From NCBI RefSeq assembly GCF_900114285.1, contig NZ_FOSN01000003.1, forward strand, positions 186,001 through 250,000: a stretch of DNA of 64,000 nucleotides. The letters are read 5' to 3'. Each line of letters begins with the position of its first letter. The stretch's first letter is position 1. This document shows, in pieces, positions 20,219-28,752 of the stretch. A program made the position numbers and the translations under genes. The notes under the pieces were generated by a model. That model saw nothing but the letters and a program-made list of their open reading frames with translations. It was not told the origin of the DNA and made no database searches. Origin of the DNA: Methylocapsa palsarum (GTDB lineage Bacteria > Pseudomonadota > Alphaproteobacteria > Rhizobiales > Beijerinckiaceae).

Positions 20219-21082
20219 ATGAACGAATTTTCCGCCGCAAGCCCCGCCCTGGCGCGAGACGTCGCGACCCTGCGAGCGCGGATCGCATCCTGGCGCGGGC
20301 AGGGCGAAAGGATCGCTCTCGTCCCGACGATGGGCGCGCTTCACGCCGGGCATGTTTCGCTCGTCCGCGAGGCGAGGAAACACGCGGGCCGGACCGTCAT
20401 GTCGATTTTCGTCAATCCGACGCAATTCGCGCCGTCCGAGGATCTCAGCGCCTATCCGCGAACCTTCGAAGCCGACGCCGCGCTGTTCCGCGAGGCCGGC
20501 GGCGATCTTTTGTTCGCTCCGCAGCCGGCGGTCATGTACGGCGAGGGGTTCGCGACGAGGATCGAGGTCGGCGGTCCGGCCGCCGCCGGGCTTGAAGACC
20601 GGTTCAGGCCGACGCATTTTTCCGGCGTCGCCACGGTTGTCGCCAAGCTTCTCAATCAGTGCCGCCCCGATGTCGCGATCTTCGGCGAAAAGGACTACCA
20701 GCAGCTGAAGGTCGTCACGCGGATGGCGCGCGACCTCGACGTCGAGACGGCGATCATCGGCGCGCCGACAATCCGCGACCCCGACGGTCTGGCTCTTTCG
20801 TCCCGCAACGTGTATCTGTCCCCTCAGGAGCGTCGGCAGGCGCCGGCCCTGCATGGGGCCCTCGATCAATGCGCCGCGGATCTGAGGGCGGGCGAGAAGC
20901 TGGACGTCGCGCTTGATCGCGCCAGCGCCCGCGTCGCCGCCGCCGGCTTTGTGATTGATTATATCGAGGCGCGCCACGCCGAATCCCTCGCCCGCGTCGG
21001 CGCGCTCGCCGACGGTCCTGTCCGGCTCCTGGCGGCCGCAAGGCTTGGCAAAACGCGGCTGATCGACAATATCGCGGTATGA
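20219..21082 (+). CDS. panC: Pantoate--beta-alanine ligase
   Basis: 287-residue ATP-dependent ligase for the last step of pantothenate synthesis. It has the nucleotidyltransferase HIGH-type motif ([18 protein letters not shown]), the pantoate-binding [18 protein letters not shown] segment, [19 protein letters not shown] and [21 protein letters not shown]. The Shine-Dalgarno GGGAAGG sits 10 bases upstream. No panB is adjacent. Its stop overlaps the acyP start (ATGA). Confidence 0.96.
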   Translation: MNEFSAASPALARDVATLRARIASWRGQGERIALVPTMGALHAGHVSLVREARKHAGRTVMSIFVNPTQFAPSEDLSAYPRTFEADAALFREAGGDLLFAPQPAVMYGEGFATRIEVGGPAAAGLEDRFRPTHFSGVATVVAKLLNQCRPDVAIFGEKDYQQLKVVTRMARDLDVETAIIGAPTIRDPDGLALSSRNVYLSPQERRQAPALHGALDQCAADLRAGEKLDVALDRASARVAAAGFVIDYIEARHAESLARVGALADGPVRLLAAARLGKTRLIDNIAV

Positions 21083-21447
21083 TTCACTGGCGGGAATCAA
21101 AATCGGGCGCGGGGACGTTGAATATTGTAAACGACGAGAGCGATGCGAAGAAGACCGTCCGTGTCCTTATTGGAGGCCGGGTCCAGGGCGTCGGCTACCG
21201 GGCCTGGGTCCGGGCGGAGGCCGAGGCGCGCGGGATTGCAGGATGGGTCAGGAATTGCTCCAGCGGCGATGTCGAGGCGCTGTTTCACGGTCCAATCGAA
21301 GCTGTTGACGATTTCTGCTCAGCCTGCCGGCGAGGACCCTCGCAGGCGCGGGTCGACCGGGTTGATATCGAGGAAACGGACATGGGCAAGGAAACGGACA
21401 TGGGCGACGTGTCCCACTCTCCCAAGCGTTTTGAAATCAGGTTTTAA
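21079..21447 (+). CDS. acyP: Acylphosphatase
   Basis: 122 residues; acylphosphatases are usually near 90-100. The core has the catalytic Arg in [20 protein letters not shown] and the catalytic Asn in [17 protein letters not shown], which hydrolyse acyl-phosphate bonds. The product is long at both ends. About 25 residues precede the core, and an in-frame 18-bp duplication (21371-21406) adds a repeated ETDMGK near the C-terminus before the final strand RFEIRF. Overlaps panC by ATGA. Confidence 0.9.
   Translation: MIHWRESKSGAGTLNIVNDESDAKKTVRVLIGGRVQGVGYRAWVRAEAEARGIAGWVRNCSSGDVEALFHGPIEAVDDFCSACRRGPSQARVDRVDIEETDMGKETDMGDVSHSPKRFEIRF
21371..21406 (+). repeat. 18-bp in-frame tandem duplication inside acyP
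   Basis: Two adjacent 18-base units (21371-21388 and 21389-21406), core GGAAACGGACATGGGC, differing only at the last base. It adds six residues without breaking the frame. Confidence 0.9.
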
Positions 21448-21487
21448 CGCGGCGCGCAGTCATGCGTTTGCGCAACAGGATGTGGCG

Positions 21488-22729
21488 ATGACCAGCGGCA
21501 ACCTCTTCGCGGACGTGATCGACCCCGCCGCTCGCCCCGATCCCTATCCGATCTATGCGCGCTTGCGGGAGACGCCCGTCGCGCGCCAGGACAACGGCAT
21601 CTATGTGGTCAGCACATATGATGAAATCCGCGCCCTGTTGCTCGACTCCCGCCTGAGCTCAAAAGTTGTGCCGAAGCCGCAGCATGCAAAGACCGGGAAC
21701 CTGTTCAAGGATTGGATCCTCAATCCGCTCCGGGCGCATATCGTCCACAATCATCGTTCGCTGGTCTTCCGCGATCCGCCGGAGCATGACGCCATGCGTC
21801 GGCATATTCTGGTTCAATTCACCCCGGCGCGGATGCAAAAAATCAAAATCCGCATTCACGAGATCGTCGATGAGCTCATCACAAAGATGCAGGGGCGCAC
21901 GCGAATCGACCTTGTCGCCGATTTCGCCTATCCGCTGCCGGTCACGGTCATATGCGAACTCCTGGGCGTTCCTCATGAGGACGAGAAAAAGTTTCACGGC
22001 TGGTCCACCAGCCTTGTCGCCGGCCTCGACCCGGACCTGCATCTCAGCCAGGAAGCCAAGCAAAGGATCGCGGTCGACAATGATGCGATCAGCTCCTATC
22101 TCGCCGCGCTGATCCGCGCCAAGCGCAGAAATCCGGCGAACGATATCCTTAGCGGCCTTGCTACGCATAAGGACGAGAAGGCCGGAAAATTGCACCGGTT
22201 CGACATCATCTCGACCGCGGTGACGTTGCTTGTCGCGGGGCACGAGACGACGGTCAATCTCATCGCCAACGGTATGCTGACGCTGTTGCGCAATCCTGAT
22301 GTTCTGGCGAAGCTGCGCGCCGATCCGGCCCTCGCGCCAAGGCTTGTCGACGAGATCTTGCGGTTCGAGCCTCCGGCGCAGTTTGTCAAGCGCAAGGCCC
22401 TCGAGGACATCGAGATCGCGGGCGAGCGCATCCCCAGGGACGCGCCCGTCGTTCTGTTGCTGGCGGCGGGCAATCGCGACCCGAAGCGATTCGAAAATCC
22501 CGAACGCTTCGATCCCGACCGCAAGAACAATCAGCATTTCAGCTTCGGCGCGGGCCTGCATTTTTGCATCGGCGCCGCGCTGGCGAAGAGCGAAGCCGAG
22601 GCGGCTCTGACCGCGCTCGCAAAGCGTCTCATTGCGCCAACGCTCGCCGCCGATCCGCCTCCCTATCGAGCCGGCGCCGCCCTGCGCGGTCCGCAGCATC
22701 TCTACGTCGATATCAAGGGCGTCGTCTGA
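21488..22729 (+). CDS. Cytochrome P450
   Basis: 413-residue soluble heme-thiolate monooxygenase. The I-helix oxygen motif is AGHETT, the ExxR motif is EILR (VDEILRFEPPAQF), and the heme loop is FSFGAGLHFCIGAALAK with the Cys ligand. An open frame extends to 21143 through acyP, but ATG 21488 (MTSGNLFADVIDPAARPDPYP) matches class I bacterial P450s. No ferredoxin or reductase is adjacent. The substrate cannot be deduced. It is followed at 22755 by a small lipoprotein gene and then a potassium channel gene on the same strand. Confidence 0.95.
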   Translation: MTSGNLFADVIDPAARPDPYPIYARLRETPVARQDNGIYVVSTYDEIRALLLDSRLSSKVVPKPQHAKTGNLFKDWILNPLRAHIVHNHRSLVFRDPPEHDAMRRHILVQFTPARMQKIKIRIHEIVDELITKMQGRTRIDLVADFAYPLPVTVICELLGVPHEDEKKFHGWSTSLVAGLDPDLHLSQEAKQRIAVDNDAISSYLAALIRAKRRNPANDILSGLATHKDEKAGKLHRFDIISTAVTLLVAGHETTVNLIANGMLTLLRNPDVLAKLRADPALAPRLVDEILRFEPPAQFVKRKALEDIEIAGERIPRDAPVVLLLAAGNRDPKRFENPERFDPDRKNNQHFSFGAGLHFCIGAALAKSEAEAALTALAKRLIAPTLAADPPPYRAGAALRGPQHLYVDIKGVV

Positions 22730-22754
22730 ATATTTCGTCGGAAGGAAAAATGGG

Positions 22755-22898
22755 ATGCGCCGATCTGGTATTTTCATCATAGCCGGTCTTTTGCTCGTGT
22801 CGGTCGCGCTCGCCGGATGCGACAAGTGCGGCGAGCCGGTAAAGTTCAATACGCCGGGTCTACCCAACACCTGCTACGCCGTACCGCATGAGAAGTGA
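22755..22898 (+). CDS. Small putative lipoprotein
   Basis: 47 residues. The N-terminus MRRSGIFIIAGLLLVSVALAGC is a lipoprotein signal with lipobox LAGC. The mature part is only about 27 residues and holds two further cysteines (CDKCGEPVKFNTP and NTCYAVP). Start ATG has GAAGGA 10 bases upstream. Its stop overlaps the GTG start of the channel gene (GTGA), so it is probably co-translated with it. Function unknown. Confidence 0.7.
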   Translation: MRRSGIFIIAGLLLVSVALAGCDKCGEPVKFNTPGLPNTCYAVPHEK

Positions 22899-23890
22899 GC
22901 GGCGAAATCGTTCGTCTTTCGCGCCGCGCCGCCATGCTCCACCGGATTAGCGAGCGTCTGCGCGGCCTCAGGCCGAGCGCGCCGATGCGATCGGGACAGG
23001 ATCGGCGCGGCGAACGCGGCGCGATGCGGATCGGTTCTTTCGGCGAAAGCGTCGTCATCAAGCGCGGCGTGTCGAAATACGATCTTCGCGATCCGTATCA
23101 TGTCGCCATCGACCTGAGCTGGAAGGAATTCGGCCTGCTCTTTATAGGCGCCGAAATCGCGATCAATCTTGTCTTTGCTTTTCTCTACATGATCAATCCG
23201 GGCTGCATCGCCAACGCGCGGCCCGGCGCATTCTCGGACGCCTTCTTCTTCAGCATCGAGACTCTTGCGACCGTCGGATACGGTTTCATGGCGCCGGCGA
23301 CCTTTTATGGGCACGCCGTTTCGGCGATCGAGATCGTAACGGGCATGGCCTTCACCGCGATCATGACCGGCCTGTTGTTCGTTCGCTTTTCGAGGCCACG
23401 CGCCAAAATCATATTCGCCGATCGGGCCGTCATCGCCACTCACAACGGCGCGCCGACCCTGATGTTGCGCATCGCCAATGGCCGGTTCACGTTACTCACC
23501 GGCGCGTCGGCTCAGCTCGGCGTGTTATTGCACGAAACCAGCGCCGAGGGACAAAGCTTCCGGCGGCTCAATTATCTGACGCTTTTGACGCCGAGCATCG
23601 CTCTGTTTCCTTTGACCTGGACCCTGATGCACGTCATCGATTCGTCGAGCCCTCTCCATGGTCGAGATGCGCAAGATCTCGCCAAGAACGACGCCCAGCT
23701 GTTTTTGACCCTCGAGGCGCGCGATGCGGCGCTCGGGGCCTCGGTTCATGATGTGCGCACCTACGGACACGCCGATCTTCTGTTCGGGATGCGATACGCC
23801 GACGCGGTTTCTGTCGACGAAAAAGGCCGCACCATCGCCGATCTCAGCCGGTTGAGTCTTGTTGAGCCGGACCTTGCGGCGCAGGTCTGA
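22895..23890 (+). CDS. Inward-rectifier potassium channel (KirBac type)
   Basis: 331 residues. A slide helix (SKYDLRDPYHVAIDLSW) precedes two transmembrane helices that flank a pore loop with the K+ filter TVGYG (residues 126-130, in IETLATVGYGFMAP). A C-terminal beta-rich cytoplasmic Kir domain follows (from PRAKIIFADRAVIATHNGAP). This is the standard KirBac architecture and length. Start GTG overlaps the lipoprotein stop; an ATG 13 codons further on is an alternative. Stop is six bases from the convergent pseudouridine synthase gene. Confidence 0.93.
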   Translation: MSGEIVRLSRRAAMLHRISERLRGLRPSAPMRSGQDRRGERGAMRIGSFGESVVIKRGVSKYDLRDPYHVAIDLSWKEFGLLFIGAEIAINLVFAFLYMINPGCIANARPGAFSDAFFFSIETLATVGYGFMAPATFYGHAVSAIEIVTGMAFTAIMTGLLFVRFSRPRAKIIFADRAVIATHNGAPTLMLRIANGRFTLLTGASAQLGVLLHETSAEGQSFRRLNYLTLLTPSIALFPLTWTLMHVIDSSSPLHGRDAQDLAKNDAQLFLTLEARDAALGASVHDVRTYGHADLLFGMRYADAVSVDEKGRTIADLSRLSLVEPDLAAQV

Positions 23891-23896
23891 TCCCAA

Positions 23897-24958
23897 TCAT
23901 TCCGGCGCGTCTTCAATAGGATCGTATTGTTTCGCGTCGAATCCGAAAAGGTCGAACGCCGCCTGCATATGCGCGGGCAGGGGAGCGGTGACGTCCAGGG
24001 TTCCGCCGCGCGGATGCGGCAGGACCAGCCGGCGCGCCAGGAGATGCAGCTTACGTTCGACGGCGTCGGGGATCGTCCGCAAAGGGTCGTTGCGGCCGGG
24101 ATCGTTCCTTGGCTTGGAGCCATATTTCGGATCGCCGATGATCGGATGGCCGATCGCCTCGCAATGGGCGCGCAGCTGATGCGTTCGGCCGGTGATCGGC
24201 TTCAGCGAAAGCCAGGCCAGCCGCGGCGCCGCCTTGTCGACGATCGTGTAATAGGTGACCGAGTGGCGGGCGTCCTCGTCGCCATGGCTCGCGATGCGCA
24301 TTTTTTCCATCGTCGCGCGCGCGTCTGGGCTGCGTGCGGACGGCTGGCCGGGGCGCGCGCTGTCCATGCCTTCGCCCTTGGCGAGATACAGCGAGATGCG
24401 CCCCTGCGGCGGCTTGGGCACCCCTTCGACCAGCGCCCAGTAGATCTTGCGGGCCTGACGCGAGCGGAAAACCGCGCCAAGATCAGCCGCGATCTTGCGC
24501 GTCTTGGCGACCAGAAGCACACCGGAGGTGTCGCGGTCGAGGCGATGCGCCAGCATGGGCCGGTCTCCCCTCTCGTTGGGCATGGAGGCCAGCATGCCGT
24601 CGATGTGGCGGGTCATGCCGGAGCCGCCCTGAACGGCGAGGCCGAACGGCTTGTTCAGCACCAGAATGTCCGCGTCCTCATACAGGATCATGTCGCGCAG
24701 GGCGCGCAGGTCGGATTGGGAAATCTCGGACTTCGGCGCTGCGGCGGGCGCGTCCAGCTTCAGGGGCGGAACGCGCACGCTCTGGCCTTTCGCCAGACGG
24801 GTCGCGGTTTTCACCCGGGCGCCGTCGACACGGACTTCGCCGGTGCGCACGATCTTGTTGAGATGCGAGAGGGAGAGCTGGGGCATGCGCCGCTTGAACC
24901 AGCGGTCAAGCCGCATGCCTTCTTCGTCCTCGTTCACTTCGAATGTCTGCACGCTCAC
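23897..24958 (-). CDS. RluA-family pseudouridine synthase
   Basis: 353 residues: an N-terminal S4 RNA-binding domain (RLDRWFKRRMPQLSLSHLNKIVRTGEVRVDG) followed by the RluA catalytic domain with HRLDRDTSGVLLVAKT (catalytic Asp) and the late motif PITGRTHQLRAHCEAIGHPIIGD. S4-bearing members are RluC or RluD, which modify 23S rRNA. RluC is slightly favoured by the layout, but sequence alone does not settle it. Confidence 0.92.
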   Translation of the reverse strand: MSVQTFEVNEDEEGMRLDRWFKRRMPQLSLSHLNKIVRTGEVRVDGARVKTATRLAKGQSVRVPPLKLDAPAAAPKSEISQSDLRALRDMILYEDADILVLNKPFGLAVQGGSGMTRHIDGMLASMPNERGDRPMLAHRLDRDTSGVLLVAKTRKIAADLGAVFRSRQARKIYWALVEGVPKPPQGRISLYLAKGEGMDSARPGQPSARSPDARATMEKMRIASHGDEDARHSVTYYTIVDKAAPRLAWLSLKPITGRTHQLRAHCEAIGHPIIGDPKYGSKPRNDPGRNDPLRTIPDAVERKLHLLARRLVLPHPRGGTLDVTAPLPAHMQAAFDLFGFDAKQYDPIEDAPE

Positions 24959-25008
24959 GGAATGGCCTCGGCCTGAGAAAGGGTTGCGTCAACATTTAAC
25001 ACAGGCGG

Positions 25009-26217
25009 TCAATCGCCGCCGCCTCGAGAATCAAGCAGCGGCGCTGTTTGCGGCTTTCGCCGCAGCGAAATCCATTCCCAGGCTGAAACGACGATAAGGA
25101 TCAAGCTCGTCTCGGCGCCAAGAGCGAGAATAGTCTGGGTTTTCGCCGCCAGCGCGAGCAGCGCCAGCATGACCAGACCGCCGATATGGGACAGCGGCGC
25201 GCGGTTGCGGACCGTCCGCTTGAACAGGAGAACGCCGAAGAGATAAATCAGCGGGCCGCCGACGATCACGGCGACGTCGCGGGTTTGCGGATGCGCCTCG
25301 GGATGACTGAGGACGATCTCGTCCGCGACCGCCGATACGATGATTCCTGCGACAATGAGCAGATGGATATAGGTGTAGGCCAACCGCGCCAGCCGGCCTG
25401 GATCAAAAGACGACGCGATCCTTGCGCTGCCCTCCTCGGCGCCGAGGTCGAAATAGATCCACCAGCTGGCGGCGGCCCCCGCGAAGGCGGCGGCGAAGGC
25501 CGCGGTCGTGGCGGGCGTCCAGGCGGCTTCGCCGAACGCTGCGCCGGTCACGAGCAATGATTCGCCGAGCGCGATGATGATGAACAGCGAACATCGTTCG
25601 GCGAGATGCGCGCCTTCGACATTCCAGTCGCGGGTCGAGGAGCGGCCGAGCAGCGGCGTCCAGAAGCCAAGCGAGGGGCCGGCGTATTCCACCGCCAGCG
25701 CCGCCGCGAAGAAGACGGGCCTGAGATCGTGGCGGGCGAGGCCGCCGGCGAGCCAGAACAGCCCGGACAGGGCGGCCCAAGAAGCGATGCGCTGGAAATT
25801 GAGCGTGTTGCCCGGGTCGGCGTCGCCGAGGGCCCAGAGCATGAACAAAGGCCGTCCGAGCTGCATGAAGACGTAAGCGGAGGCGAACGTGAAGCCGCGT
25901 CCTGCGAAGGCGTCCGGGATCGAAATCGAGAGGATCAAGCCCGCGAACATCAAGGCGAACAGGAGAAACCGGACAGGCGCCCTGTTAGGGTCGAGCCAGT
26001 TTGTCACCCAGGAGGTGTAGATCCAGACCCACCATACGGCGAGGAAGAGGATCAGGGTCTGAAGCGCGCCCGCGAGCGTCAGATTTTGAAGCAGCGAATG
26101 GGAGAGCTGGGTGACGGCGAACACGAAAACGAGGTCGAAAAAAAGCTCGATGGTCGTTACGGGCGTCGTCTCGCCCGCGCGTCTTGGCCTGAGGAGGCTG
26201 CTGTTTTGTTTGGGCAT
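25009..26217 (-). CDS. Low temperature requirement protein A (LtrA) family
   Basis: 402-residue polytopic membrane protein with about ten helices. The N-terminal TTIELFFDLVFVFAVTQLSHSLL and HLAERCSLFIIIALGESLLVTG segments are the LtrA family hallmarks. LtrA was named for growth of Listeria at low temperature; the molecular function is unknown. Alone on the minus strand. Confidence 0.92.
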   Translation of the reverse strand: MPKQNSSLLRPRRAGETTPVTTIELFFDLVFVFAVTQLSHSLLQNLTLAGALQTLILFLAVWWVWIYTSWVTNWLDPNRAPVRFLLFALMFAGLILSISIPDAFAGRGFTFASAYVFMQLGRPLFMLWALGDADPGNTLNFQRIASWAALSGLFWLAGGLARHDLRPVFFAAALAVEYAGPSLGFWTPLLGRSSTRDWNVEGAHLAERCSLFIIIALGESLLVTGAAFGEAAWTPATTAAFAAAFAGAAASWWIYFDLGAEEGSARIASSFDPGRLARLAYTYIHLLIVAGIIVSAVADEIVLSHPEAHPQTRDVAVIVGGPLIYLFGVLLFKRTVRNRAPLSHIGGLVMLALLALAAKTQTILALGAETSLILIVVSAWEWISLRRKPQTAPLLDSRGGGD

Positions 26218-26298
26218 AGAAGATCAATCGCCGTTTGAAACGCCGTGGCGCGTGTCCGAAGCAACGTCTTATCGGATTAACGCTTGAGAGCGCCAATG

Positions 26299-27231
26299 TC
26301 AGGGCATCGGCCGGACAAGGTCGCCTTCACGCAGAAAGGAGCCCGCCCGCACGACGACGACGTCGCCCGCCGCGAGCCCGTCGGTGATTTGCGCGTCGAG
26401 GCCCTGGAACAGTCCGACATTGACGCGCCTCGTCTCGATTTTGTTGTCGCGCACCACCTGAACAATCGCCCCTTGCGGTCCGTAAAGAACCGCCGACAGA
26501 GGCACCGACGCGCCGCAGCTTTGTCCCAGGTCGATCGAGGCGGTCGCGAATGCGCCCGGGCGAGCGGACGTCGCCCCGCGGATCTGGATCCGGGCGTGGC
26601 CGATCTGGGTCATCGGATCGATTTCGGGAAGAATGATCCGCACGGTCCCGGCGGTTTGCGACGAATCGAGCATTTCGATCCGCACCGTTTGCTCGGGTTT
26701 GATCTTTGGCAGGGCGTCCCGCGGCAGGCCGACCAGAAGTTCGAGTTCGCCGTCGCGCACAATGCGGAACAGAGGCTCTCCGCGTGCGGACGCCGGCATG
26801 CCGACTGCGAGCTGGCGATAAAGCAACGTCCCCTTGGCGGGAGAGGTCAGCGTGGCCTTGGCCGGCGTCCCCGGCAGCCAGTCGGGCCGGGCCAACTGGG
26901 CGAGCGGCTGACCGGCGTTCACTGAAGCGCCGTCCTCGGCGAGAAGAGCCGTGACGAGGAGACCCTCCCATTCGGGCCGGACCAGAACCTCCTCGCGCGG
27001 GACGATCAAGCCGCTCAATTGCAAGGCGTCGAGGAAGCAGGCGTTTTTCGCCTTGATGACGCTCACCGCCATGCTTTCGGAAGCGGGGGGGGCTTGCGGC
27101 GCGAGCTTCGAATCAGGCGCGGGGTTCGCCGCGGCGGCCGCGCTGGCGGCGGGCAGAGCCGCAAGGAGGACCAGCGCCGCGAATCGTGCGGATCGCGTCC
27201 CATTTCGCGCGGCCGGAAAAAATCTGCTCAT
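26299..27231 (-). CDS. Periplasmic adaptor (HlyD/RND efflux-like), orphan
   Basis: 310 residues. A signal-type N-terminus (ALVLLAALPAASAAAAA) is followed by a membrane-fusion-protein fold: lipoyl-like halves (VRPEWEGLLVTALLAEDGASVNAGQPLAQLA and SPAKGTLLYRQLAVGMPA), a beta-barrel, and the membrane-proximal end KIETRRVNVGLFQGLDAQITDGLAAGDVVVVR. It is short for an adaptor, with no long hairpin. No RND or ABC pump lies next to it, so its partner is unknown. ATG 27231 is chosen; the frame upstream runs into the tRNA-Cys. Confidence 0.8.
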   Translation of the reverse strand: MSRFFPAARNGTRSARFAALVLLAALPAASAAAAANPAPDSKLAPQAPPASESMAVSVIKAKNACFLDALQLSGLIVPREEVLVRPEWEGLLVTALLAEDGASVNAGQPLAQLARPDWLPGTPAKATLTSPAKGTLLYRQLAVGMPASARGEPLFRIVRDGELELLVGLPRDALPKIKPEQTVRIEMLDSSQTAGTVRIILPEIDPMTQIGHARIQIRGATSARPGAFATASIDLGQSCGASVPLSAVLYGPQGAIVQVVRDNKIETRRVNVGLFQGLDAQITDGLAAGDVVVVRAGSFLREGDLVRPMP

Positions 27232-27306
27232 GGTGACGTCACCGGACAGCACGCCGGCGTCCAGGCCCTTCTCGAGTTTCGCGTTTTGACGATCGCGCAG
27301 AGCGCT

Positions 27307-27348
27307 AAAGAGGAGAGTGCTCAAGAGAAAGAGGAGAGTGCTAAAGAG
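27307..27348. repeat. 21-bp tandem duplication beside tRNA-Cys
   Basis: Two adjacent 21-base units (27307-27327 and 27328-27348), core GAGGAGAGTGCT, one mismatch. They end two bases from the 3' end of tRNA-Cys. Confidence 0.85.
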
Positions 27349-27349
27349 A

Positions 27350-27423
27350 TGGAGGCCTCGCCCGGAATCGAACCGGGATACAAGGATTTGCAGTCCTCTG
27401 CGTAACCACTCCGCCACGAGGCC
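27350..27423 (-). tRNA. tRNA-Cys (GCA)
   Basis: A 74-base cloverleaf on the minus strand. The acceptor stem GGCCTCG pairs with CGAGGCC. The D-arm contains AGTGGTTA. The anticodon loop CTGCAAA (anticodon GCA) sits on a five-pair stem. The T-arm is CCCGG-TTCGATT-CCGGG. Discriminator T and CCA are encoded. Confidence 0.95.
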
Positions 27424-27638
27424 TCCGTCGCGACGAGCCGTCTGCCAGCGCGAATTAGCCTATAGCAAAGGAAGCCGCGTCCGCGCAAGAAATGTTCATA
27501 GACCGGCGCCTGCGGGCTCATTTGAGGCGCGAGCCGGGGGGCAAGCGGGGAAAAGCAAAGCCCTCCCGCAATTCACGCTTTGCAAAGGCGGCACAAGCTT
27601 GCTATATGCGCCCCTCGTCCGCACCAAGTCGCGCGCGA

Positions 27639-27714
27639 TCCCTGATAGCTCAGTTGGTAGAGCAATCGACTGTTAATCGATTTGTCGCAGGTTCGAGTCC
27701 TGCTCAGGGAGCCA
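27639..27714 (+). tRNA. tRNA-Asn (GTT)
   Basis: A 76-base cloverleaf: acceptor TCCCTGA/TCAGGGA, D-arm GCTCAGTTGGTAGAGC, anticodon loop CTGTTAA (GTT) on ATCGA/TCGAT, T-arm GCAGG-TTCGAGT-CCTGC, discriminator G and encoded CCA. A perfect palindrome (27730-27745) follows closely. Confidence 0.96.
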
Positions 27715-27729
27715 AACCTTGTTCGACAA

Positions 27730-27745
27730 GATCCGCTAGCGGATC
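27730..27745. terminator. Possible terminator after tRNA-Asn
   Basis: Perfect 16-base palindrome GATCCGCTAGCGGATC starting 16 bases after the tRNA, followed by ATAATT. The U-tract is poor, so it may be a processing or termination hairpin. Confidence 0.35.
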
Positions 27746-27994
27746 ATAATTCAGCGAAAACAAAGGCTTGTCGCCGGTGCGCAGTCCTCCCCCGCTGGCG
27801 GCTTTCGCGCTTCGTTGCCGCGACGTTAAAACCTAACATGAAAAGAATCTGCTTTCGGCCGCCAACGAAAGGCAAACCATCCGTCAGGATTGACGGCGGG
27901 CGTCATGAAGATTACTTTTATTCATAAGCTATCATTTATCAAATACGATCGCTGCCCAGAATCAAAAATCGCATTTGCCCATGGGGAGGCAGTC

Positions 27995-28216
27995 ATGAAA
28001 AAGCTTTCCGCCGCGCTGCTCGGAGCTCTGATTTTTTCCGCCACCCTCTTGTCGGTGGTCGCCCCTGCATCCGCGCTGGGCGGCTGCGGTCCGAACCGTC
28101 ATCGCAATGCGTGGGGCTATTGCGTCTACGGCGGCCAAAATCAAAACTGGTGCCTGAGAACAACGGGCCATACCGCCACTCGCATGCCCGATGGCACACT
28201 GCGCTGTTTCAGGTGA
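27995..28216 (+). CDS. Small secreted Cys-rich protein
   Basis: 73 residues with a clear signal peptide (MKKLSAALLGALIFSATLLS, cleavage near ASALGG). The mature ~43 residues read GCGPNRHRNAWGYCVYGGQN and end NWCLRTTGHTATRMPDGTLRCFR, with four cysteines. The GCGPxRHR-W-GxC pattern resembles the small GCG-type secreted proteins found in several copies in Rhizobiales genomes; function unknown. The Shine-Dalgarno GGGGAGG is strong. Confidence 0.75.
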   Translation: MKKLSAALLGALIFSATLLSVVAPASALGGCGPNRHRNAWGYCVYGGQNQNWCLRTTGHTATRMPDGTLRCFR

Positions 28217-28225
28217 GGCCTTTAC

Positions 28226-28243
28226 CGCGCGTCTTGACGCGCG
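28226..28243 (+). terminator. Hairpin after the small secreted gene
   Basis: CGCGCGTC-TT-GACGCGCG, a perfect 8-bp stem ten bases after the stop codon. There is no U-run after it, so it may act with Rho or as an RNA stabiliser. Confidence 0.35.
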
Positions 28244-28287
28244 TGCGTGCGCCCCAAGCGCTCGAAATGATCCAAGGGTCCTTGACG

Positions 28288-28315
28288 CCTGTTCGATAAG
28301 ACCTGCTCGATAAGA
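28288..28315. repeat. 14-bp tandem duplication
   Basis: Units 28288-28301 and 28302-28315, core CCTG-TCGATAAGA, one mismatch, with a partial third unit after it. Confidence 0.8.
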
Positions 28316-28752
28316 TCTGCTAAGTCGCGTTCGCCGCGCAATCGACTGTCGACAATGGTGCGCCGGTCCCGCATTGACCCGGCGTCGCGATGTAAACAAT
28401 CACAGAACCCTTAAGGCGCGCGCATGCGCTTCATGTTGTGCTTGTGCTCGCAAGCCCATGGGCGCTCGCGAGCCGCGCCGTAGCGAACAATCGTTGTTGC
28501 CGCCGGCGGCGTTGAGGATGCGCGGTTGTCGAAGGGCGGCTTGAGGGTCTGGCTCGAACGCTGCCTTCATCGGCGATCTGAATCACGTTGAGCGTGGCCA
28601 ATGAACCGCCGCGCCGCAGTTGCCGCAGCCGCCAAAGCGATTTATCGATGATTCAGCCGCGGCGCGCGTCGGGTTTGCGCGACGCGTTTCGAAGAAGAGC
28701 TTTCCGACATCGCTGAAGCAAAAATGAATATAAAGCTCAGGAGGAAAACAAT

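Larger units (their letters stand above)
28217..28752. other. 536-base intergenic region, no gene recognised
   Basis: It contains a CG-rich hairpin just after the secreted-protein gene, a 14-bp tandem duplication, and then about 400 bases in which I find no believable coding frame. The last 40 bases hold the Shine-Dalgarno CAGGAGG of the OmpA-fusion gene. Confidence 0.45.

Noticed and set aside
27301-27349. Possible CRISPR-like or regulatory array beside tRNA-Cys
   Set aside because: Only two 21-bp units with no spacers. It fits the general pattern of junction duplications.
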